From Archangium sp. (GTDB lineage Bacteria > Myxococcota > Myxococcia > Myxococcales > Myxococcaceae), in contig JAEUJR010000383.1 of assembly GCA_016793585.1 (NCBI GenBank), forward strand, positions 1 to 9,123: 9,123 nt of DNA. Reading direction: 5' to 3'. The position numbers and the translations under genes were made by a program. Every line of letters begins with the position of its first letter. Position 1 is the stretch's first letter. The notes under the pieces were generated by a model, which saw nothing but the letters and a program-made list of their open reading frames with translations, was not told the origin of the DNA and did not search any database. Below, one piece after another: positions 1 through 5,594 of the stretch.

Positions 1-59
1 GAGAGCGGCGCGACGCAGGCCTGAGTCAGCACCGCGAGGAGCAGCCAGAGAATTCTCAC
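1..59 (-). CDS. Start of a lipoprotein-like gene, cut by the window edge
   Basis: This is a partial gene. A GTG codon (59-57) overlaps the TGA stop of the metalloenzyme gene in a GTGA tetranucleotide, and the frame stays open to the window edge. It encodes MRILWLLLAVLTQACVAPL. That is a short basic N-terminus, a hydrophobic core and a cysteine at residue 15, as in a type II (lipoprotein) signal peptide. The residues before the cysteine (T-Q-A) are a poor lipobox because Gln at -2 is unusual, so an ordinary Sec signal is also possible. The mature protein lies outside the window, so no function can be given. The overlap suggests translational coupling to the metalloenzyme. No clear Shine-Dalgarno sequence is seen. 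Confidence 0.55.
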   Translation of the reverse strand, partial: MRILWLLLAVLTQACVAPL

Positions 60-985
60 GGGCGACCCAGCCAGCGGACGACCTGCGAGCCCACGTCGGC
101 GACCGTCTCGAGGGCCGGCTCCCGCTCACCGAACGACAACACTGCGACCGGGTTGGTCGTGTGGCTGCGCGTCGAGAGGTCCTCGACGTTGCCGTGGTCG
201 GAGCAGATCAGCACCTGCGCATCATCGGGCATCAGGCGAACGACTTCGCGGGCGAAACGATCGAACGTCGACAACGCTTCGAGCGCGGCGTCACGATCCT
301 GTGCGTGGCCGGCTTCGTCGGCGAGGTAGTGCTCGAAGAGCGTGAAGTCCTGGGCGAGCGACCAGAAGATCGCCGCGGCGTCTTCGGGAGTCCGTTGCGG
401 CACGGGGAACCTCCGCTTCACGCCGGCGGCTCCGTCGATGTCGTGCGTGAGGCCGTTGCCTGCGACGGCGTCATCGAGCGTGCGGAGCGGAACCTTTCCG
501 GCAGAGAAGGCGAGTGTGCTGGCCGAGGGCTTGAGGCGCCGCTTGAACTTGTCGGGCATCTCGAACGCGCCGAGCGTGCCCGGGCGTCGCTCGAGGCCCA
601 GCGCGTCGAGGTAGCCGATCGGGTACGCGTTCGCGAAGGTGACGGTGCGTTCGTGCGTGAGGAGCGTCTTCACGATCGAAGACTCGGCGAGCAGCTTGGC
701 GAGCGGGCGGGTGGGGTAGCCGAGCACGTGCTCGCCGATCAGTCTGGGAGCCGGCAGGCCAGTGAAGATCGCCGTCTGGTTCGAGGCTGATTGCGGACGG
801 CCGGGAACCCCAAAGGTCGTGTCGACGTCGAGCCGCTTTCCGCCGCGTGGGAGCGCGGTGCCCGTGCCGTCCGCGAACTGCGAGACCATCACCTCTGCCT
901 CGACCAGCGGGTTCACTGACGCGTCACGATTCCCGACTCCGACACCGTCAATGAACAAGAGTGCGACTTTCGAGGGCGGGGCCAC
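56..985 (-). CDS. Uncharacterised alkaline-phosphatase-superfamily metalloenzyme (iPGM/phosphopentomutase-like fold)
   Basis: The 309-residue protein carries the ligand set of the two-metal alkaline phosphatase superfamily. D13 lies in FIDGVGVG, a Ser/Thr nucleophile region lies in QSASNQTAIFTG (65-76), D223 and H227 in YLADEAGHAQD, D263 and H264 in CSDHGNVED, and H275 in SHTTNPV. The order and spacing fit the cofactor-independent phosphoglycerate mutase/phosphopentomutase branch. The protein is much shorter than iPGM (about 510) and lacks its inserted domain. The segment TGLPAPRLIGEHVLGYP resembles a bacterial group annotated only as 'metalloenzyme', whose substrate I do not know. There is no signal peptide, so it is probably cytoplasmic. 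GTG at 985 is chosen because it leaves about nine residues before the first beta strand; a GGAAAG lies 3 bases upstream. The frame stays open upstream to 1417, but that stretch overlaps the DUF4388 gene and has no family character. TTG at 1000 is an alternative start. Confidence 0.85.
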   Translation of the reverse strand: MAPPSKVALLFIDGVGVGNRDASVNPLVEAEVMVSQFADGTGTALPRGGKRLDVDTTFGVPGRPQSASNQTAIFTGLPAPRLIGEHVLGYPTRPLAKLLAESSIVKTLLTHERTVTFANAYPIGYLDALGLERRPGTLGAFEMPDKFKRRLKPSASTLAFSAGKVPLRTLDDAVAGNGLTHDIDGAAGVKRRFPVPQRTPEDAAAIFWSLAQDFTLFEHYLADEAGHAQDRDAALEALSTFDRFAREVVRLMPDDAQVLICSDHGNVEDLSTRSHTTNPVAVLSFGEREPALETVADVGSQVVRWLGRP

Positions 986-989
986 GCGC

Positions 990-1009
990 TTTCCGTACAA
1001 TACGCGCCG
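990..1009. promoter_or_regulatory. Possible bidirectional -10 element in the 24-base divergent gap
   Basis: Only bases 986-1009 separate the GTG of the metalloenzyme gene from the ATG of the DUF4388 gene. The gap holds TACAAT on the plus strand (996-1001, 5 of 6 matches to TATAAT). On the minus strand the same bases read TATTGT (1002-997, 4 of 6). TACAAT ends 8 bases before the plus-strand ATG, so transcription would start at or next to that codon and give a leaderless mRNA. The minus-strand hexamer would start about 5 bases before the GTG. No TTGACA-like -35 box is present at the right distance on either strand, so the call rests on the hexamer and its position. Confidence 0.35.
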
Positions 1010-2074
1010 ATGGCCTTTCACGGAGACTGCTCGAGCTACCCGGTGCCTGAGCTGCTGCAGTGGCTCGACGCGTCGCGCAAGACGGGCGCGCTGCACCTCA
1101 CGTGGGACGCGGGCGAGCGGAAGCTCTTCCTCCTCGCAGGGCAGGTGGTCGCGACGGCAGCGCAGGGCCTCTACGAGCGCATCGCCCGCGTGCTCGACGT
1201 CGGCCAGGAGTTCTCGGGCGTCGAGGTCGTCGCGTCGCTGAAGTCGGGTGCTCCGAAGAGTGCGGCCATGAGCGCGGCGGTTCGACAGCTCGCCGAGGAA
1301 GATCTGCTCGGGGCGATCACCGACGTCACGGCCACCCACTCGGGCCGCTTTCATTGGACCGAAGATCCCGATCGTGGCGAAGACGAATGGGTGTCGCTCG
1401 AACTTCCCCTTCGGCACGCGGTGTTCGAATCGCTCAAGCGCCTCGACGAAGCGCCTGACGTCGAGCGCCTGTTGCCTGATGACACGCGCGTCTTGCGCAG
1501 CCGGCCTGCGCCGGCGCCGTCACATGCCCTGCACCGCGTGATCACCAAGCTGGTGGCGCGTGACGAGACGCTCCCGCTCGGCCGGCTCTGGTTGTCGATG
1601 GGCCTGCCGCGCACGCTCGTGGGGCGCGCGGTGTTCGATCTCGTCAAGGCGGGGAAGCTGTCGGTCGAAGGCGCGCAGGTGCCTCAGAACGATCCCGTCG
1701 CCGACATGCTCGAGCAGGGCGCGATTCTGCTGCGGGAGCGGCAGTTCGATGCGGCCGCGCTCGTGTTCATGACGCTGCTGAAGAGTGACCCGCAAGATCG
1801 TCGCGTGCGTGACTTCGCGCGCATGGTCGAGCGGGAGCACGTGGCGTCGCTGTACCGCGAGATTCCGCCCGTGGCCCGGCTGCAGGTCGATGATCAGCCG
1901 TCGATGATGCAGGCCCTGCGGCCCGAGGAGCGACAGCTCGTGAGTCAGGCGAAGGCGGGGCTCGACGTGTCGGCGATCGTGCTCGCATCGGGGCAGAAGG
2001 AAGTCGACGCACTCAAGCTGCTGCACAAATTGGTGCGGCAGGGGGTGTTGACGGTTTCAGACCGCCCCGCGTGA
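1010..2074 (+). CDS. DUF4388 (PATAN-type) domain protein with C-terminal helical regions
   Basis: This 354-residue protein has no signal peptide or membrane segment. Residues 3-150 match the DUF4388/PATAN pattern: a start like FHGDCSSYPVPELLQWL, then SRKTGALHL, a charged turn and KLFLLAGQVVATA. Such domains occur in cyanobacterial PatA-type regulators and are abundant in myxobacteria, often fused to or near signalling modules. Their biochemical role is poorly defined. Residues 172-222 and 305-350 look like two related winged-helix-like segments, each ending in a short strand (GKLSV and GVLTV). Residues 228-262 (LEQGAILLRERQFDAAALVF) resemble one TPR unit. A regulatory or scaffold role is inferred. 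No Shine-Dalgarno sequence precedes the ATG, consistent with leaderless translation. The stop faces the stop of the Cys-rich lipoprotein gene with one base between them. The proximity to an MglA-type GTPase operon is suggestive only, since the genes are convergent. Confidence 0.85.
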   Translation: MAFHGDCSSYPVPELLQWLDASRKTGALHLTWDAGERKLFLLAGQVVATAAQGLYERIARVLDVGQEFSGVEVVASLKSGAPKSAAMSAAVRQLAEEDLLGAITDVTATHSGRFHWTEDPDRGEDEWVSLELPLRHAVFESLKRLDEAPDVERLLPDDTRVLRSRPAPAPSHALHRVITKLVARDETLPLGRLWLSMGLPRTLVGRAVFDLVKAGKLSVEGAQVPQNDPVADMLEQGAILLRERQFDAAALVFMTLLKSDPQDRRVRDFARMVEREHVASLYREIPPVARLQVDDQPSMMQALRPEERQLVSQAKAGLDVSAIVLASGQKEVDALKLLHKLVRQGVLTVSDRPA

Positions 2075-2075
2075 G

Positions 2076-2462
2076 TCAGCCGCAGGACCCGCCGGTCGCC
2101 GTTGTCGACAGACAGCTCAGTGGCGCGATGCAGGTGGTGCAGCTCGCCCCTCCGCGCCCGCAGGCGTCGTTGTTCGTGCCAGAGAAGCAGCTTCCGTTGC
2201 TGTCGCAGCACCCGTTGCAGTTGCTCGAGCTGCAGCCCGTCACCGCAGCCGTTTTGCACGAGCCTGCCGCGCAGGTTTGATTGCCGGGGCAGCTGATGCA
2301 GAGGTTTCCCTTCGTTCCACAGGCACTGGCTTCCGTGCCGGCGAGACACTTCGAGGTCGCCGAGTCGCAGCAGCCGACGCAGTTCATGGTCGTGCAGGGG
2401 ATCGGTGCGGTTCCGCAGGCGAGGAAGAGCGATGCGACGAGCAGGAGTGGGCGCATGGTCAT
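2076..2462 (-). CDS. Small Cys-rich repeat lipoprotein
   Basis: The 128-residue product begins with a basic tip and a hydrophobic core (PLLLVASLFLAC). Cys16 is a plausible lipidation site; Phe at -3 makes the lipobox imperfect. The mature part is two tandem repeats (23-69 and 77-127), each with ten cysteines in the same order. The order is C-x4-C-x2-CC, a single Cys, then ACG-x5-C-x2-C, and two more. With Cys16 the total is 21, so the 20 in the repeats could all form disulfides. I know no function. Cys-rich secreted proteins of this look are familiar in myxobacteria, but I cannot name a family. The ATG shares an ATGA with the stop of the GTPase gene, and no Shine-Dalgarno sequence is present, so expression probably depends on termination-reinitiation. 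ATG at 2456 (residue 3) is an equally usable start. It is the last gene of the operon. Confidence 0.8.
   Translation of the reverse strand: MTMRPLLLVASLFLACGTAPIPCTTMNCVGCCDSATSKCLAGTEASACGTKGNLCISCPGNQTCAAGSCKTAAVTGCSSSNCNGCCDSNGSCFSGTNNDACGRGGASCTTCIAPLSCLSTTATGGSCG
2082..2396 (-). repeat. Two tandem 10-cysteine protein repeats (coding)
   Basis: The repeats occupy residues 23-69 (2256-2396) and 77-127 (2082-2234) of the small lipoprotein. Shared landmarks are N-C-x-G-C-C-D, then C-x2-G-T, then A-C-G-x2-G, then C-x2-C. The cysteine order is fully kept, while other residues have drifted. This points to an old duplication under selection for the disulfide frame. Confidence 0.75.
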
Positions 2463-3499
2463 TGTTGTGGCGTCGGGAGGCCGGCATCGGCGAGGCGAAC
2501 GAAGGTCTGTGCGAGCACGTACAGCGCAAACGCCGCGTCATCGACGCGCGAGGCACCCGAGGCGGCGCGCCGCTCGAGATCGAGCACGTCACGGCCATCC
2601 ATTCCCAGCAGGAACGCCTGCGCGCCACGCTCGGACCCGCCCGCAAACGAGAGCCCGCGAGACACGGCCTCGGCGCACGCACGAACGCAGCCGTCGTAGT
2701 CGCCCTTCGAGAAGCACACCTCGGCAGCGCGCGCGGGGTCGATCAACACCGCCGGCGCCAGCGTCGCGACGGCGCCCATCGGAGGCAGCACGGCCTTCGC
2801 CGGGGGCGGTGCGGGCTTCTCGTTCAACTGCTCCCGAATCTTCGCCTCGAGCCCCGGCCCCTCCGGCGTGTCGAGCTTCGGCAGCTCGCGCTTCGGCCGC
2901 GGTGACGGCACCACCTTGCGCGCCCGCAGATCCTTGATCACCAGACGCACCATCTCCTTCATGGTGTCGAGCACGCCTTCGCCATTCGTCGCGCAGGTCT
3001 CGAAGTCGGGCACGCCGCGGCTGTTCACCGACGAGCGCATCTGCTCGAGCGTCATCGCGTTCGGGAGGTCTCGCTTGTTGTACTGAACGACGAGCGGAAA
3101 GCTGTCGAGCCGAATGCCCTGCTCGGCGAGGTTCTCTTCGAGGTTCGCCATCGACTCGCGGTTCGAATCGTCGGCGCCCGGGTTCGAGTCGGCGACGAAG
3201 ATCACGCCGTCGGCGCCCTGGAGCACGAGCTTGCGGGTCGCGTTGTAGAAGACCTGACCCGGCACCGTGTAGAGCGCGAGCCTCAGGGCATAGTCGCCGA
3301 CCTTCTCGACCCGCACCGGCAGGAAGTCGAAGAACAAGGTGCGGTCGGCTTCCGTCGGCAGCGACATGAGCTCGCCACGGAGCGAGGGTTTGATCGACTC
3401 GTAGATGCGCTTGAGCGACGTCGTTTTTCCCGAGAGGCCGGGGCCATAGAAGACGACCTTGGCCGCGACTTCGCGGGCCATCACGTTGACCGTACTCAT
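2459..3499 (-). CDS. MglA-like Ras-superfamily GTPase with C-terminal extension
   Basis: Residues 1-195 of 346 form a G domain of the bacterial MglA family. The P-loop is GPGLSGKTT (19-27), R53-T54 lies in TEADRTLFFDF, TVPGQ is at 78-82 and NKRD at 141-144. Threonine in TVPG replaces the usual Asp of DxxG, a hallmark of MglA. R53, T54 and Q82 have, from memory, the same numbers as in Myxococcus xanthus MglA, where R53 and Q82 act in GTP hydrolysis. MglA-type proteins switch between GDP and GTP forms to set cell polarity and motility. MglA itself ends near residue 195. This protein continues with a Pro/Lys-rich linker (196-245) and a helical, TPR-like region (255-340). M. xanthus SofG is another MglA relative with extensions, but orthology cannot be judged here. 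No MglB/Roadblock partner is in the window. ATG at 3499 is supported by GGGAGG 5 bases upstream and by an ATGA overlap with the upstream gene. The frame is open upstream to 3811, but that part is a shadow of the oxidoreductase gene. Confidence 0.93.
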   Translation of the reverse strand: MSTVNVMAREVAAKVVFYGPGLSGKTTSLKRIYESIKPSLRGELMSLPTEADRTLFFDFLPVRVEKVGDYALRLALYTVPGQVFYNATRKLVLQGADGVIFVADSNPGADDSNRESMANLEENLAEQGIRLDSFPLVVQYNKRDLPNAMTLEQMRSSVNSRGVPDFETCATNGEGVLDTMKEMVRLVIKDLRARKVVPSPRPKRELPKLDTPEGPGLEAKIREQLNEKPAPPPAKAVLPPMGAVATLAPAVLIDPARAAEVCFSKGDYDGCVRACAEAVSRGLSFAGGSERGAQAFLLGMDGRDVLDLERRAASGASRVDDAAFALYVLAQTFVRLADAGLPTPQQ

Positions 3500-4986
3500 G
3501 AGGGCCTCCCTGCTTTGAGCGGGTCCTTCTTCTTGAGCAGCTTCTCGACGGCGGCGACGGCTCGCTGTGCCGCCAGCGCTTCGCCTTCGAGCCCGAGCCC
3601 CGGCAGCACCTGCCGGCTGGCGTTGAACAGGCGCGGGAGTGGCATCTTCGTGGTGAGCCCAGAGACACCGAGCACCGACTGCTCGGTGAGCTCGAACGCT
3701 GGCCACGGCTCGGCGACCTGCGCGACGACGCGGGGCGCATCGGTCCACGGTGACGAGGTGAACGTCACGTGCTGCTTCGTGAAGGGGAGCACGTCTTTCA
3801 CCGCTTCCCACAGGCGCGCCGTCAACGCCTGCACCGCGGGCTCACCCGCCTGGCGCAGCGCGGTTGGAACCCGCACCGACATCGAGAGCACACGCTCGGC
3901 GGTCTCCTGGCCGTTCTTCTTCGCGCTCGTGACCTGGAAGAGCACCGGACCCAGCTCGGCGTCGGTCGTCTCGATCAGGCCGAGCGTTCCGAGGCCGCGA
4001 GGCAGGGCGCGCTCTGGCAGCACTGCGTGAGTGGTGAAGATCGCCTGCTTCGACGAGACGAGTGGAGCCAGCTTCTGCAGCGCCGCGCGACGCGCCTCGG
4101 GAACGAGTGGGCTCCAGGTCATCAGATCGCACGCGGCGATGAGCGCGCCACCGCGATAGACCGTGTCGCTCCGGCGCAATCGCAACCCGACCGCCGTGCG
4201 CCCATCGAGCACCAGCATCTCGACCTGCTGCTCCGAGTCGATGACGTCGACGCCGAGCTCCTTCGCGCGATCGGTCAACGTGGCGCGCAGGCCTTCGAAG
4301 CCACCGGGGAACGTGTGCGGCGTGGGGAAGAGCCGAGACAACGCGCGCGAACGCGAGAGCGCTCCGTCGGCGGTGGTGGTGAAGCGCTCGAGCGAGCGCA
4401 GCAGCACGGCATGCGGCGACTTCGTGTCGAGCGTGGTGTCGGTGTCGAGCCCCTGAAACCGCGCAAGGTGGCGACGCAGCTTCCAGCGCGCGAACCAGCC
4501 ATCGGCCGGCAGATCGGGGTTCGACTGGAAGAAGGCGTCGGTGGTGGTCGAGGTCTTGTGGGCAGCGTCGAGCGCCTCGAGAAACGCCTCGCCCGCTTCG
4601 TCACCCATCGCGCGCGCGACCTCTTTCGAGCGTGCTCCGAGTTCGGCATGCAGCTCGAACCACTGCCGCGGCCGCAGCAGCTGCAGCCCAGCCGCGTGTG
4701 ACTGCCGCTTCACCTGCGTCGAGACGCCGACTTCGGCCAGCATCGCCTCGAGCGGCGCGATCTTCTCGAGCGACCCGGTTAGGAACGGCGCGTGCGTGAA
4801 GGCGTACTCGTTCTGTGTGTACGGCGTGCCCAGCCCGTCGTGCTCGATCAACAGCACCTGCAGCCCGCGCTTCGCCAGAACGGTCGCCGCCAGCACGCCC
4901 GAGAGCTGACTGCCGAAGACGATCACGTCGTAGACGTGCCGGCCGGGCGTCGAGGGCCGCCTGGCGAGTGCCGCTGGCGCGCTCAC
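3496..4986 (-). CDS. FAD-dependent oxidoreductase, phytoene-desaturase-like
   Basis: This 496-residue protein begins, after a 17-residue lead, with a Rossmann dinucleotide-binding unit: DVIVFGSQLSG, a helix, then VLLIEHDG, with E48 placed to bind the ribose of FAD. The loop reads GSQLSG rather than GxGxxG, so the second glycine is missing. The C-terminal segment LFNASRQVLPGLGLEGEA (453-470) and the helix after it match in position the second FAD motif of phytoene desaturases and related amine-oxidase-fold flavoproteins. Length also fits that group. The segment around TFPGGFEGLRATL (225-237) resembles their 'PxGG...L' element. The substrate is unknown, and no carotenoid gene is nearby. The start is GTG, sharing GTGA with the purN stop; AGGTGA lies 4 bases upstream. 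The altered glycine motif means either weaker FAD binding or a specialised or non-catalytic member. Confidence 0.82.
   Translation of the reverse strand: MSAPAALARRPSTPGRHVYDVIVFGSQLSGVLAATVLAKRGLQVLLIEHDGLGTPYTQNEYAFTHAPFLTGSLEKIAPLEAMLAEVGVSTQVKRQSHAAGLQLLRPRQWFELHAELGARSKEVARAMGDEAGEAFLEALDAAHKTSTTTDAFFQSNPDLPADGWFARWKLRRHLARFQGLDTDTTLDTKSPHAVLLRSLERFTTTADGALSRSRALSRLFPTPHTFPGGFEGLRATLTDRAKELGVDVIDSEQQVEMLVLDGRTAVGLRLRRSDTVYRGGALIAACDLMTWSPLVPEARRAALQKLAPLVSSKQAIFTTHAVLPERALPRGLGTLGLIETTDAELGPVLFQVTSAKKNGQETAERVLSMSVRVPTALRQAGEPAVQALTARLWEAVKDVLPFTKQHVTFTSSPWTDAPRVVAQVAEPWPAFELTEQSVLGVSGLTTKMPLPRLFNASRQVLPGLGLEGEALAAQRAVAAVEKLLKKKDPLKAGRPS
3505..3510 (-). promoter_or_regulatory. Shine-Dalgarno of the MglA-like gene
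   Basis: GGGAGG on the minus strand lies 5 bases before the ATG at 3499, inside the last codons of the oxidoreductase gene. It fixes the start of the GTPase and shows that this gene can recruit ribosomes itself, unlike the lipoprotein gene behind it. Confidence 0.7.
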
Positions 4987-5594
4987 GCGATCACCTGCGT
5001 GCGCTTCACGCGACGGCCTTCGAGCGTGACGGCCTTCGTCGCGATCGCCCGAACGACCGCAGGGAACAGCCGGTGCTCTTCTCTCTGGATGCGCGCCGTG
5101 AGCGCCGCTTCGTCGTCGGTCGGCAGAATCGGAACGGCCGCCTGCGCGATGATCGGCCCGGTGTCGGTGCCTTCGTCGACGAAGTGAACGGTGCAGCCGG
5201 CGATCACTGCGCCGTGCTCCATCGCCTGCTTCGGCGCGTGCAAACCGGGGAACGAGGGCAGCAGGGCAGGGTGCACGTTGATGACGCGCCCGGTGAACTT
5301 CGACAGGAACGCGGGCGTCACGAGGCGCATGTAGCCCGCGAGGCAGACGAGCTCGACGCCGCGGCTGGTCAGCTCTTCGGCGATGCGCGTGTCGTACGCC
5401 TCACGCTTCGCGAACGCCTTGTGATCGACGACCACGGTCTCGATGCCAGCCTTCGCAGCGCGCTCGATCACCTTCGCGCCAGGCACGTTGCAGACCAGAC
5501 AGCACACGCGCGCCGGCGAGCCCTCGACGTGGAGCGAGTCGACCAGCGCCTGGAAGTTCGAGCCCGAGCCCGACGCCAACACGCCAACCCGCAT
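4983..5594 (-). CDS. purN: Phosphoribosylglycinamide formyltransferase (GART)
   Basis: PurN transfers a formyl group from 10-formyl-tetrahydrofolate to glycinamide ribonucleotide, the third step of de novo IMP synthesis in the cytoplasm. The 203 residues fit the family length. The phosphate-binding start is VGVLASGSGSNFQAL. The catalytic triad is present at the E. coli numbering: N106 and H108 in INVHPALLPSFPG, and D144 in VDEGTDTGPII. The start ATG at 5594 shares its A with the purM stop (TGATG). The frame extends upstream to 5657, but those residues have no family likeness and overlap purM. No strong Shine-Dalgarno sequence is seen, so translation is probably coupled to purM. Confidence 0.97.
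   Translation of the reverse strand: MRVGVLASGSGSNFQALVDSLHVEGSPARVCCLVCNVPGAKVIERAAKAGIETVVVDHKAFAKREAYDTRIAEELTSRGVELVCLAGYMRLVTPAFLSKFTGRVINVHPALLPSFPGLHAPKQAMEHGAVIAGCTVHFVDEGTDTGPIIAQAAVPILPTDDEAALTARIQREEHRLFPAVVRAIATKAVTLEGRRVKRTQVIA
4991..4996 (-). promoter_or_regulatory. Shine-Dalgarno of the oxidoreductase gene
   Basis: AGGTGA on the minus strand lies 4 bases before the GTG at 4986, inside the end of purN. It supports GTG as the start and the 4-base overlap with purN. Confidence 0.6.

Noticed and set aside
161..790. 209-residue plus-strand ORF opposite the metalloenzyme
   Set aside because: It is a mirror frame of a gene with complete catalytic motifs; its Glu/Arg/Val-rich composition and lack of motifs mark it as a shadow.
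986..1417. Upstream extension of the metalloenzyme frame, giving a 453-residue ORF
   Set aside because: It runs antisense through the DUF4388 gene, is Arg-rich with no family likeness, and the enzyme fold begins just after the GTG at 985.
2277..2937. Overlapping plus-strand ORFs (140, 166 and 218 residues) opposite the GTPase tail and lipoprotein
   Set aside because: They are low-complexity Arg/Ser/Ala translations in three competing frames, opposite genes with conserved domains and a preserved cysteine pattern.
3500..3811. 104-residue N-terminal extension of the GTPase frame
   Set aside because: It is low-complexity Arg/Ala sequence lying inside the oxidoreductase gene. The start at 3499 has a good Shine-Dalgarno sequence and the MglA-like length to the P-loop.
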